From NCBI GenBank assembly GCA_013398175.1, contig VZRZ01007306.1:1234-65233 (forward strand): a DNA stretch of 64,000 nt, read 5' to 3'. Shown here in pieces: positions 34,008 to 45,602 of this stretch. Positions within the stretch are counted from its first letter, which is position 1; each line of letters opens with the position of its first letter. Below the pieces are notes generated by a model, which did no database searches, was not told the DNA's origin, and saw nothing but the letters and a program-made list of their open reading frames with translations. The position numbers and the translations under genes were made by a program. This DNA comes from Climacteris rufus (taxonomy: Eukaryota; Chordata; Aves; Passeriformes; Climacteridae).

Positions 34008-37000
34008 CTGAAATGGATATCAGAGAAACATAGCATCATATTCCTGCTGCTTTCCAAAATTACAGGAATGAGCAACATCAGATTAAATGCAGTTTCCTGC
34101 TCTCCTTTAAGCCCAAGGCAGGCAGCACTAAGAAAGCCTTCACGAGATTACTCTCAGATGAGCGTCCTTGTGTGCACATAACTAGAAAAGGGAAGGTGCT
34201 TTTGCATCCAAAGGCCCACACACACATCCAGAAAGAAAAACAGCTTAATACAGGGGGTAATGAAGAGGACAAGGATGAAGCTCTCTGGTATCTGCATGGT
34301 GCCTTACATCCCCATGCCTCCAGAGGCTCTACCAGTCTCTGATGGAAAAGCTCTACTTGAATCTGCTGTGGGGCACAAGGAAACAGCTGACTGAGGCCCT
34401 TTCCAGGCCTTTCTCTTAAAATTTCCAAAGGTCCCTGCCAGTGGCAACTGCCCTGAGTTGGATGCGATGCCCAGAAGTGGCCATTAACTTTTTTGATTCA
34501 CAGGCTGAGGCTGCTTTGACATTGCCATAGACTTGCTCTCTTTTCTCTATTCCTGTCTAATTCTCAGACTGGAAGTTGCCCAAATAAGCCACAAATGGGA
34601 AAGGAACAGTTATGTCCACATAGGAGCCGAACTCTATACAGAGCCTTGAGGCTGCCCTAAACTGCTCTTGAATCACAGTCTCCATCATCCCTCAGAGAAG
34701 TGTCTGTACTCAGTCCCCCAGTTGTTAGAAGCCCCAGGCTTATCATGCAGGGAGCCTTGTGAGTGGAGAGCAATTATAACACTTCATCAATGAAAAAGGA
34801 TTTCCAAGGAAAGGAAAGCAGCCTGAGAAGAGCTGTGAAACATGGTAAAGGCAGAGGGTAAACAGGGCCCTGTGACAATCATGGTATCTTTGAGGATGGC
34901 ACCTCTGTTGGTCAGGAGAAGGGGGTGAAGATGACTTTTCTGCTGTCTCAGGGCATGCTGTGCCTGCAGAAATTCACCAGAAGAGCTTTGTAGAAGACAG
35001 TGTCTTGGGCTAGGACAGGAGCCCAAATTAACACATGCCTGGAGCCCAAAGCAGGGCACCATACAGGTCATGTTAGAGTTACATGATAGCTTGGAGTGTA
35101 CATCCTCTACTTCCCTTCCATTATGTATGATCAGGGAGAGATGAAAACCACCAAATCTTGACCATCAGCCTCACCTACCTGGAAGATCCCATAGCCTGTG
35201 GCCAGCACAAACCCACAGAAAGAAGGCAAGCAGTAACACTGGAACAATGCATGGCTTCCCACAACAGGAAGGCTGAAAACACTGACTGGCTGTAACCCTG
35301 GCTTTCTGGTTGCTAAGCTTGCAGAACACAGCTCATGACTGCAGTCTTTGGATGCAGGCTGAAGCTGGTCTAATAGACTTGCAAATGCTTTCCTTTCTCC
35401 CCACAAGTTCAGCCTGCTTCTGTTTGTTCCTCCACGCAGCACTTTGCAGCTTCCCCGTGCTGAAAACAACCAACAGCAATGTGGCATTGCAGACAAATGA
35501 CTGCTTTGCTCCAGGACCAAAGCTAACATCTCCATACAGTGCTACAGAGGTTCCAGGAGATGTGTCTGGTGGTCTAGAGATATCTCAAAACTCTCTAGCA
35601 CCAGTCTGGGTGATGACCTCCATGCAGAGAAGCAAGCATGCATCTCCAAGACACAGCTAGCAAAAATTGTTTAATTACAAATAGAACAAAATGTGGCAAG
35701 ACAGGGAAAATAAAGGGATAAGTAAGAGTTTGTCTATAGGAGTTAAAGGGAAGTGTGAACTGAAGGCAGAGTAGTAGCATTACTGCCTGATAAGTAGTGG
35801 AGCTTATTGTGGAATAGGAGTGTCTGCACTTTTGATCATTACATCAGTAACAAATGGAGCTCAGTAGAGAGCTTGCAGACAAGCCCTGTGAGTCATTTGC
35901 TTCCTGCTCTAGCACAGTCCTGGTAAGGATGGGGCAAAGCAGTATCTTTGTTAGGAAACAGGCAATTAGGCATATCTGCAAGGGCTGCATTCCAAGTCAA
36001 AAATGTCAAACTTACCACCTATGTTGAAAAATGCAAAGCAATAAGAGGAAGACCAAAATCACAGGAAATCAGAGGGGTTGGACAGAACACAACAGCACAC
36101 ACATGGACACTACACGAGCAGGAGTCTGGCAAATACCACAGCTGTGTAGGCATAACAACACACTATCAACTGCCAGTGGGATAAGTATCCAGAGTTACAC
36201 ACTGCAACAACCAGAGTCAGCAGCAGTAATGATGGCTCAGAGCCAGATTGTTTTACTCCGGTATCTACCGAAGACAGTAGGGCTCACTAAATCATCACAG
36301 GGAACAATGGGAATTGCTGTCAGGCTGCATGACCATTTGGTCTCCCTCCCTGGACTGTGAGGCCAGGCAGGCTGGAAAGCAGGAACCCCAGGATGCTCAT
36401 CACTCTGGGAAGTGGGATACCTGTGCAGAAGACTCAGGTGTGCTCAAGAGAAGCTGTGTGTGCTAAGAGGCAAACTGGGGCACACCCCCTGTATCCCCAT
36501 CCTGCTCACCCTCACTTGTGACTGACACACCCTTCAGGGAAAGCTAAGCCTTCAGAGAAAAAAATTCTCCACAACTCTCTTCCCCCTCTGGCATCCACAA
36601 TTTTCAGACAAAGGCATTCAATTAGTGGGAGGTGAGCCTCAAAACTCCCAGTGAACACAAAAGTCTTGGTTTTATTACTTGCACTCACAGGGGCTGAGCA
36701 GCCCTCGGAGACAGACCCAGCGTGCCTCAATCTCCTGCTGCCTGATCCAACTGATCCTGCCTGAGTAAGAGTTCCCAAGGGACTGGAAGAGCCCTTGCAA
36801 GTGCAGTAGAGGGCTACAAAGAAGCCCCAGAACCACCCGGCTGAAGCCACTGCTCTTGCATGCCACCATGGCATGCTTCCTGTGTCCACCCCACCCTAAC
36901 TCCAGAGCAGAGGAAGCCTCCCATCAGCATGGGAATACCTTGCATAGCAGGCATATTCCAGCATGGGTGCTGAAATACCTGTCCTCCGGCTGCTGGCACC

Positions 37001-37623
37001 CTGCAGCAGTGTGACTAAGAGGACTCAAACCAGAATACTACTTCCCCCAGGCAGACAGTGGGGAGAGGTGTGCAGTGCAGGAACACAGGGCTCCCACTCA
37101 GCATGCCCACATCCCCCTCTGCTCTTTTGGCTCTGAGCACACCCATCATTTGTCTATGCAGAACTCTGGTTCCACAAGATCTGCCCCCCGCAACTGGATG
37201 ACTGCAAACATCACCTTCCCTCTGTGACCTTCCTAAAACTTCTTCACATCCCTTCTTTATTCCGCCTTCCCACATGTTTTTGTGTACTGTGAAGAGGAAG
37301 CCAATCCCAAGCACAGCTTCCTGGTCAGGGCCTGATGCAGTAGCTAGGGAAGGAAAACACACCAGAAAGACAGGCCCGAGGACAGGGAGTATCCTCACAC
37401 AGTATGGCAAAGCCAGCACAGTGCCAGCTTACACATGACTGATTAAGGCACGCTGGAAAGGCCTGCCTGGGACAACAGCTTGGGAGTGCAGGCTTCTCAC
37501 TGTTTGCTGTCTGAAGGAGATTTAGAAGAAGGCCACCAGCACTGCCACGGGGGTCACCAGAAGACGGCTCCGTCCTAGAATGGTATCAATAGGAGCAGTC
37601 TACACAAAGCTGCGCATACTCAC
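34008..37623. other. PSD3 intron, 3.6 kb
   Basis: No recognised repeat, RNA gene or extra exon. Several 90-135-residue open frames occur on both strands but overlap each other and show no domain. Confidence 0.6.
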
Positions 37624-37682
37624 ATGGCCATGAAGGTCTGTGTTCAGCAGCATCATAGCACAAGTGAGACAGTGAACTCCAT
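37624..37682 (-). CDS. PSD3: PSD3 coding exon, Sec7 core motif
   Basis: This 59-nt exon has acceptor TTTCTGCAG and donor GCCAT|GTGAGT. It encodes DGVHCLTCAMMLLNTDLHGH. The MLLNTDLH run is the second signature motif of Sec7 domains, lining the groove that holds switch 1 and switch 2 of the ARF substrate, and it is complete here. The exon begins with the last two bases of an Asp codon and ends on a codon boundary (phase 0). The small size is explained by neighbours in matching phase on both sides. Confidence 0.94.
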
Positions 37683-40518
37683 CTGCAGAAAGAGACATAA
37701 TCAGAGTCACATGCAAAACCACAACTGGACCTTTAAGAAGATGAAACTGAGCCTCATTGCCTAATTGAGTCTGTTTTCTTTATGATAATCTGTTTTATCA
37801 AGAAACACACATAATTAAATAAACGAACAATGAGGTCACCACACAGCTGCCAAATCAGAACAGTCTTTCTTTCATCTTTTAGTAACTGTCCAAACTATCC
37901 TGCAGCACCCATGGATGGACAAACTAGACAGGAAACCATGCTGTCACTCTTTATTTGCTAGTACCAATAGCACAGCCTAAATCAACACCTTCTTCTTCAT
38001 TTACTTCAGTGCAGAAAAGGACATCCATTCTTGTGTGCAGAGTGAGTCCAGCAGGGTGTTCTGTTTTCCTCTCCCTCTGGCTCCCTCCTCATTCAGAGCT
38101 CAATTAGACTGAACTTTGGAGAACTACGGTCAGCTACTTATACTGCCTTGGCTCCATGTTGGGTAGAGAGCACTCCAGGGGTTTCTAAGGTGATCCTGTG
38201 GCCAAGGCCCTCACCAACGAGCCAGATTCATACAACCACAGAATGGAGTTGAAAGGTGTGAGAAACTGAAGAAAATGATTACTGGCTCAAAACAACTGCA
38301 ATGTGTGTGTAGCGGGGGGCAATTCTGCAGAAAATGGGATGGTGAACTGCTCCACACCCCAGCCTTGTGGAGCCTCTAGTCCAGAACTGCTACTAATCAT
38401 TGGCACACTGGAAGCAACACCCCACACCCTGCCCTAGAGCCCCAATCCAGGCCCAGGGTGGCCAGATGACAGGAAGCCCTGCCTGGTGGGGCTTGGCCAC
38501 AGGAGGCCAGAGCAGATCCCAAGAATATGTGGTTGTGTCCCTATTGTCCCTGGATTTTATTGCACCTGAAACCACACTAGGATCCAGGGCAGTAGCTGTG
38601 TGTTGCTCTTCTCTTTTTCTCTTCTTTTCTACTCCTACTTTTCATTTTTTGAAATACAGGTAATTTAAGGTTGGATGAGTAAAGTTTGCTAAGTCAATGC
38701 TCTGCAAAATGCTTTATTTTGATTGAATGTTTGTTTTAAATTTTGCCAAATTCTGATCTTCTAAGGTTTGCTAGTGAAGTTTGGTTTTAAAACTCCTGGG
38801 AACTTTTGTCAATTTTTCTTTGTGCCCACCTCAGGGAAAAGCAGTACTTTAAGCCCCTTTTAAATAAACTTGCAAAGCAAGGACCAGGGCTCAACAGAAG
38901 GGACCCAGTAAGGATCACTGAGTTCAGCTCCTGGCCCTGCACAGGACAGACCCAAGAATCACACCATGTGCTTGAGAGCATTGTCCAAACACTTCTTGAA
39001 CTCTGTCAGGCTGGGGCAATGACCCCTTCCCTGGGGAGCCTGTTCCAGTGCCCAAGCACCCTCTGGGGGAAGAGCTGTTCTCTAATGTCCAATCTAAACC
39101 TCCCCTGACACAGCTTCAGGCTGTTCCCTCAAGTCCTGTCATTGGTCACCACAGAGAGGAGTGCCTGCTCCTCCTCTTCCCCTCATGAGGAAGCTGTAGA
39201 TTGCAATGAGTTCTCCCCTCAGTCTCCTCTTCTCCAGGCTCAGCAAACTAAGTGACCTCACCGCTTCTTGTTTGGCTTCCCCTTCATCATCTTCATGCCC
39301 CTTTTCTGGATACTTTCTGATTAGCTTTTATCTTTCTTACATTGTGGTACCCAAAACTGCATACAGTGCAAGATCCTGGGCAAACCGTGCAGGATCTGAA
39401 TCCTTACTTGGGGTCAGAAATTGCAATTTCCCTCTTGCACCCTGGACTAGAGTAAGGCTGCCACATCAACAGGCAAGTCATTATTTCAATCTCGACATGA
39501 CGGATTTATTCTACCTGACCACCTACAGTGTCTTGACACAAGAAAGGCAATAGGCAGAGGACAGAGACAGTACAGGAGCAGATCCTGTCTTACTGCTAAC
39601 TCTGTCGCTCCCCAGCATGGCAGCCAATAAGCTAAACAGGTCCAAAGTGGCCAAACATGATCTCACTGCAACAGCAGTACGTCACAAAGCAAGGGGTAAG
39701 AAGCGCAGAGGTACCTCCAAGTGTGGCAGCTCTTTCTAACTTACCCTTGAAACTAAAGCTACAGCTTAACCCATAATTACATTCTTTTACATCATCCCCC
39801 TTCAGTGTGTGATCAGCACATGCTGCAATCACAGGGCCACACAGCTCTGCCAGTATGTCTGACTGAAAACAGCAGTTACGCCAGCAATCTGCAATCTGTC
39901 CTCTTCTGCAATCCTGGTTTTCTCAGGTTTGATATATGTGCTTGTTTGTTACCCTCATCCATTTCCAAACTGACTGAAAACACTGGCAAGGAGGGAGCAC
40001 TCTGACTGATGTTAGCTAGTTGAGATGAAACCATGCCAGGATCTGGATACAGCACCCAAAATTCACCCCCACAACTGGCAAGAACTGGCATGTGTGACGC
40101 CAGTGCATGCATACACAAGCACTGAAAGGAGCATGGAAAGTGAACAGCTTCTCTTCCACCTGACATAGGACCTATTCTTGTCCACATGAGTGCAGCTAGA
40201 GTACAAGTACCCACAAACACTGAAATCAGCAAGACCAGAAACTACAAATGAGCACATTCAAATCTGAAGATGCTACAACTGAGGATTTATATTGAGGAGG
40301 CCTACCTAAACATCTTTCCTGCTGGGGATAAATACAGATTTTCCACAACTACATATGGACAGTGTGGAGGGTTTCAGTGCTCACCACAGACAGTCTCTAA
40401 AGTGTGGCAGAGCACCTACACAGCTTCAGTTTCCTGGCAGACACCATACATGCTACTGAAGTGGAGAATGAAGGAAGAGGGAGACAGGCAAAAACCTTAG
40501 TATCAGAAACAAAGTTAC
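37683..40518. other. PSD3 intron, 2.8 kb
   Basis: It contains a CR1 fragment at about 38.88-39.39 kb and a pyrimidine-rich stretch near 38.61-38.65 kb. Nothing else is recognised. Confidence 0.6.
38876..39390 (-). mobile_element. CR1 LINE 3' fragment
   Basis: In plus-strand order the blocks GAGCATTGTCCAAACACTTC, CCCTGGGGAGCCTGTTCCAG, AATGTCCAATCTAAACCTCC and GTCCTGTCATTGGTCACC are the reverse complement of a CR1 3' region. The same blocks recur at 45.7-45.9 kb, so both are one or closely related subfamilies. The terminal octamer repeat is not preserved. Confidence 0.82.
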
Positions 40519-40631
40519 CTTGAGAAGAAATGGTGTTCGGGTTGCACTGGTAGTATCTGCTGGAGAAGTGGATTAAAACTCTCTCTCGTTCCTGAGTTTC
40601 TCCAATAAGTGAAAAGGCTTTAAAGAAACTC
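40519..40631 (-). CDS. PSD3: PSD3 coding exon with the Sec7 catalytic glutamate
   Basis: This 113-nt exon has acceptor CTCTTTTAG and donor CAAG|GTAAC. It encodes SFFKAFSLIGETQERERVLI then HFSSRYYQCNPNTISSQ. The Glu in LIGETQ, codon 40598-40600 on the minus strand, sits where Sec7 domains carry the glutamic finger that expels GDP from ARF GTPases; in EFA6A the equivalent change to Lys is a widely used exchange-dead mutant. It is intact here, so the full-length product should be an active ARF6 exchange factor. The exon starts after two codon bases and ends after one (G|AT, Asp). Confidence 0.95.
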
Positions 40632-41852
40632 CTAAAAGAGCAGAGGGGGAAAAGTGAAATTAAAGTAATAAATCTGTTTTTGCTTCAGACAGTGCACAGA
40701 GCAAGATGCACGTAAGCCCACATCAGACATTTGGTTCCAAGGAGCCTTTCTAGGAAATTGGGCTATTGCTCCATTTGCAGTTAACTCTAACATTACAGTA
40801 AATGAAGGAAGATTTAAATTACCACTGGTCTCAGACATGGAATATACCAAATAGTAAGTAATTCCACCATTTGAAATAGCTGTTTTTACTTTTAATATTT
40901 TTCGTTTCTCTGGGCAAAGAACTAGAACAGGTGTTTTTTATGCATGACAGACATCCAGGATGTTCTCTATCCTCTTCTAATTGCTCACTATCCCTGCACC
41001 TTTTAACGTTATACTGTTTAGAATTATCTCCAAATCAGAGAAGCTACTCCAGGTGGTGAAGTCAAGCAGATGTGTAGCACTCCCAGCGAACGCCAAATGT
41101 GCGGTCCTTCTTCCAGAAGGTCACTATCAGAGTGGCGAAGACAACATCAGTCACCTTGCATTGGGCAGTGACTACATGACCTGCAGAAAATATCTGGGCA
41201 GGAGGCCAAAAGAGTTGCAACATCTCCCACTGAGCTTCAACAGCAGAAGGAGTAACTTGGCCCACCTGAATTCTTTCCCAGGGTGCCCAGGGTGCTGGGC
41301 TGGTGCACACCTGGGCACACTCACTGGATACAGCCAGCATGCCTGTGCAGAATGCTGGGGGGACACACATCTTTCACTTTTATCCCAATACTTAACCACC
41401 CCTCTTTTTAACCACGTTGCTATTCTTTCTGCTAGAAAAATGTGTCTCACAGACAAAAATTACCTTCTACATTCATTTATCAGGATGCTTCTAAGAAAAC
41501 CCTGAAAATACACACTTTCTGGATCTGAAGTGAGATGGCATACAGAATGAGTGTCTAATAGACAATTTTAAAATGCCCCATGAGACTGAAATTAACACCA
41601 GATCTGAGAGGCATGGAATATATTGCTGGAACATTCACATCTATCTAGTCTCAATGCATAAACTTTAATTTTTTCTCTTTGATATAAGGTCAGACACAGG
41701 CTGTACTTGCAACAATCTCACACACATACAGAGTGTGATCTGCCTGGTAATAACTTAATTTCACTTGTAATGTATCACAAATAACCCAATACTCAAGTAG
41801 ATACAAGTGAGTCTTCACAGAGTTGCTCTGTCCTTCCTACTTTGTGCTCCTG

Positions 41853-41883
41853 TCCTGGTTCTGGCCAGGGTTAATTTTTAATA
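41853..41883 (+). mobile_element. Start of the ERV 5' LTR (only about 30 bp kept)
   Basis: TGTCCTGGTTCTGGCCAGGG followed by TTAATTTTT resembles the first bases of a very common passerine LTR type. Sequence soon after it is already pol-like, so nearly all of the LTR and the gag region are missing. Confidence 0.5.
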
Positions 41884-42105
41884 TAAGGGTTAATATTACT
41901 TCTGATCCTCTTGAAGGGACCTCCAGCTCATACGTACACTAAGTCAGCAACATGTAGTATTACCAGAATTACAGGGGCCCTGCCTCCAGTGAGGCAGAAG
42001 AAAGGAACAATCGTATCTCACAGACTCTGTGGATCCAATGGCCAGGCACATCAGACCCACAAGACTGTAAAGGCTTTAGCTCACACCAGCACATGATAAA
42101 CCCTG

Positions 42106-42312
42106 ATGCCGTCAAGATACGTGGGGGCAGAATCTATCTCTGTTTCTGGGGTAACAAGGGTATTCCAACAGCTGACTGTACTGGAAGCTGATGTGAGCCT
42201 GACTGGAAATGAATGGCAAAAACACCCCATTGTGACTGACCCAGAGTGCATCCTTAGCATATCTTATCTCAGAAGTGGGTATTTCAAGGACTTAAATGGG
42301 CTTTTGGGATAG
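42106..42312 (+). pseudogene. ERV protease remnant (C-terminal part)
   Basis: The open frame contains TGNEWQKHPIVTDPE and, near its end, LRSGYFKDLNG, which resembles the part of a retroviral aspartic protease leading into RT. The N-terminal part with the catalytic DTG/DSG was not found, so it is truncated and dead. Confidence 0.55.
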
Positions 42313-42346
42313 CTGCTCTGAAGACAGAGGAAGTTAGCTGAATACC

Positions 42347-43130
42347 TTGCCTGCTGTCTCAGAGGACCCTTCTGTTGTGGGACTGCTGAGGGTTGAAGAA
42401 CAACAGGTACCAATCGCTACCACATCCCTGCGCTGTCAGCAACATCACACCAGCCAGGACTCTGTGACCCCCATCCATGAGATGAGTTGGGAATTGGAGA
42501 GCCAGGGAGTGGTCAGCAAGACTCACTCACCCTTTAACAGTCCTATATGGTCAGTGTGTAAGCCCAGTGGAAAGTGGAGACTGACAGACTATCACAGTCT
42601 GAATGAAGTCACACTACCCCTGGGTGCCGCTGTGCCAGACGTGCTGGGACTTCATTATGATCTGGAGTCCAAGGCAGTAAAGTTGTGCCACCATCAACAT
42701 TGCTAATGTGTTTTTCTTCATTCCTTTAGCAGCAGAGTGCAGGCAACAGTTTGCTTTCTCCTAGGGGGTTATCCAGTATACCTGGTACTGACTGTCCCAG
42801 GGGTGGAAACACAGACCCACCATTTGCCCTGGACTGATCCAGACTGCACTGGAAAAGGGTGAGGTTCCAGAACACTTGCAATATATTGAAGACATCATCA
42901 TGTCAGGCAACACAGCAGAAGTTTTTGAGAAAAGAAGAGATAATCCAAATCTTCCTGAAGGCCGGTTTTGCCATAAAACAAAGTAAGGTCAAGGGACCTG
43001 CCCAGAAAATTCAGTTTTCAGGAGTAAAATGGCAAGAAGGATGTCATCAGATTCCAATGAACATGGTCAACAAAATAGCAGCTATGGCCCCACCAACCAG
43101 AAAAAAGGAAACATAGGCTTTCCTAGATGT
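42347..43130 (+). pseudogene. ERV reverse transcriptase remnant, disrupted
   Basis: Two open pieces carry RT sequence. The first (to 42706) has IHEMSWELESQGVVSKTHSP and FNSPIWSVCKPSGKWRLTDY, the finger and palm start. The second (about 42859-43116) has FAIKQSKVKGPAQKIQFSG. Between them the frame changes. The catalytic box near 42880-42891 reads YIED where a retroviral enzyme has Y-x-D-D, so one metal-binding aspartate is lost. Frameshifts separate the fingers, palm and connection segments. It is a fossil of the viral polymerase. Confidence 0.8.
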
Positions 43131-43639
43131 TGTCAGTTTAAGGAGACTGTAATCTGCGTATTCCAGATTACAGTCAGATTGTAAAACCTCTCTATTATGT
43201 GATCTGAAAGAAGAATGATTTCAAGCAGGGTCCTGAACAACAAATTAAACAGGAGATTGCTCATGCAGTAGCCAGTCGGCAATACAAGACGTAAAAAATA
43301 TGCTCCACACTGCAGCCAGGAAGAATGGTCCTTCATGGAATCTCTGGCAAAAAGTACACATGGAGACTCGAGGACGACCCCTGGTGTTCTGGAGTTGGGA
43401 ATACAAACATTCCAACACACAGTGGATCTGAGGCCATCTACACCCCCACTGAAATAGACATACTGCCAGCTTATGAAGAGGTTTGAGCTGCCTCAGAAGT
43501 GACTGGCACCAAAGCACAACTTCTGGCACAGCCAGTCCTGTGCTGGATGTGCAAAGAGAAAGTCTCTGCAACACATCATGCCACTGTGGGGTAACTGGAT
43601 TGCTCTGATCACACAGTGAGTTTGAATAGGAAACCCTGA

Positions 43640-44200
43640 CTGCCTAAGGATCTTGGAAGTCATCACTAACTGGCCCAACGGCAAAAATTTCAGATTACTA
43701 TCAACATCAGAGGAGAAGAAGATCACACAAGCTGGGGAGGCCCCACCGTATAATCAGCTACCTGAAAATGAAAAGCTATATGCCCTCTTTACTAAGAGTT
43801 CCTGTGGCATCACAGGGACAAATCAAAAATGGAAAGCAGTCATGGATTGCTGTGTGACAAGCCACAGAAGCTACAAGGTGGATCAAGTCAGGCTGTCGTC
43901 CAGCTGGCTTTAGGTATTGCTGAACAAGAGAAATGGCCAGTGCTCTGCCTCTACACTGACTCGTGGATGGTGGCAAATGCTCTGTTGGGGTGGCTGGACT
44001 GATGTAAAGAGGCCAATTCACAGCACAGAGGGAAATACATCCAGGCTGATGAATTGTGGCAGGACATCACTGCCCAGGTACAGAAAGTGGCATCGTGAGG
44101 TGCACGTGTGCCCTAGAGTCAGGCTACTGAAGAACATTGCAACAATGGTGAGGTGGATCAGGCTGCCAAAATTACAGTGTATACGGTTAATCTGGACTGG
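43640..44200 (+). pseudogene. ERV RNase H remnant, disrupted
   Basis: The piece with QLPENEKLYALFTKSSCG corresponds to the RNase H start, where the catalytic Asp of the LFTD motif is replaced by Lys. Further on, in another frame, YTDSWMVANALLGWL keeps a second catalytic Asp. Frame changes near 43.9 and 44.0 kb separate the two. Confidence 0.7.
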
Positions 44201-44960
44201 CAACATGAAAGTTAATCATTTCTGGCTCAGTGGGCTCAAGACACCTCAGGTCATCAGAGAAGAGATGCAACATACATGCAAGTTTGTGATCAAGCAGTGG
44301 ACTTACCCATGGATACTGTATCCCAGTTATCCTTAACTGTGAAATGTGCTGCAATCAAGCAGGCCAAGCAGGTAAAGCTTCTCTGGTATGGTGGATGATG
44401 GTTGAAATATAAACGTGGGAAGCCTGGCAGATGGATTACATCACACTCCTGCAGACTTGCCAAGGCAAGTGCTACGTGCTTACAATGGTGGAAACAACCA
44501 CTGGGTGGCTGGAGATGTACCCGTGTCTTAGGCCACTGCCCAGAACACCATTTTGGGCCTTGAGATGCAAGTTCTGTGGCAAAATGGCACCCCAGAAAGA
44601 ATTGAGTCAGAAAATGGGACTCACCTAAAAAACAGCTCCACAGACACATGGGCCATAGAGTACAGCAGTGAATGGGTATAACATACTCGCTATCAAGAAC
44701 CAGTCTCTGAGAGAACTGAATGGTACAATGGGCTGTTACAAACAACACTGAAAGCAACGGATGGCGGGACCCTAACACATGGGGATCCGCATTCAGTGAA
44801 GGCCACCCGGTTAGTTAACACAAGAGGGTCTACCAATCAAGCTGGCCCTGCCCCATCAAAACTTCTATTCACTGTAGAAGGGGATATGTACTGAGTTATG
44901 TGTAAGAAATATGTTAGGGAACACCGTTTGAATTGGCCCTGCCTTTATGCAAAGGCAAAT
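44200..44960 (+). pseudogene. ERV integrase remnant, disrupted
   Basis: WQMDYITLLQTCQGKCYVL at about 44425-44485 is the start of the integrase core with its first catalytic Asp. The second core motif, near 44590-44640, reads ESENGTH where integrases have S-D-N-G, so the second Asp is changed to Glu. The zinc-binding region upstream (around 44230-44370) is present but shifted in frame. LVNTRGSTNQAGPAPSKLL near 44815-44870 is the C-terminal part. Confidence 0.75.
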
Positions 44961-45084
44961 CCATCCATGGGATTGTTTTTGACCAAGGATCTGGGGGTAC
45001 TTGGTGGGTAATGTAGAGAACAGGGAAACATACGGTGCACCTCAAGAGAATTTGCCGATTTCTGCATAGCAAGCACTTGCATGT

Positions 45085-45341
45085 GAATCACTCACCTCTC
45101 TTGTACGCTATGCCAATAATATTGTTGCTACTACCACTCGTTTTCTTACTTCATTTGCTGTTTTCAGTAAATTGTTCTTATGTCAACCCTTGATCTTTGC
45201 TTTTGGTGCCTCTAATTCTCTTCTCCAGACAGGTCCAAGGACAGGAGTCAGGGAAGGCAGGAGTGACCAAGTGGCGAATGGTTTGGAGTGTTTCAGTGTG
45301 AACGTTAAATTGGGGATTACATTCCTAAACCACAACAGACA
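45085..45341 (+). mobile_element. 3' LTR remnant of the ERV
   Basis: TTTTCAGTAAATTGTTCTTATGTCAACCC near 45161 and the final TAAACCACAACA resemble the downstream half of the LTR type whose start is at 41853. A convincing AATAAA is not seen. The left limit is approximate. Confidence 0.5.
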
Positions 45342-45602
45342 TCTCCCAAGAACATTTTGAGAATTAGCACTCTTTCTGTCTCCTACTCCAGCTTGGGCTC
45401 TTTTCAGTAACACTCCCTGCCCATGCCAGGCACCGCTGACCTACACCTTATTCCTCCTCTTCAGCACCTTTACCTTGGAAGATGACTTGGAGAGGCACTG
45501 ATGAAAGAAGATTTGGTAACTAAACAAGGCAGCTTCTTTGTTCTCAGAGCACAATGCTGCAGCCAAAGGCCATAGGGACAAGTTTCTGCCGACCAGGAAG
45601 AC

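Larger units (their letters stand above)
41853..45341 (+). mobile_element. Decayed endogenous retrovirus (ERV-L-like), pol only
   Basis: A plus-strand retroviral remnant of about 3.5 kb. In order: about 30 bp of 5' LTR, protease C-terminal end, reverse transcriptase, RNase H, integrase, then an LTR-like 3' end finishing CTAAACCACAACA near 45341. No gag or env is visible, and the pol frame is split by stops and frameshifts in every domain. ERV-L assignment is from the termini and the absence of env, so it is tentative. The 5 bases before the left end and after the right end do not match, so no target duplication can be shown. It lies antisense to PSD3 and cannot encode a working enzyme. Confidence 0.82.

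Noticed and set aside
41848..45346. Target-site duplication for the ERV
   Set aside because: GCTCC before the left end and GACAT after the right end do not match.
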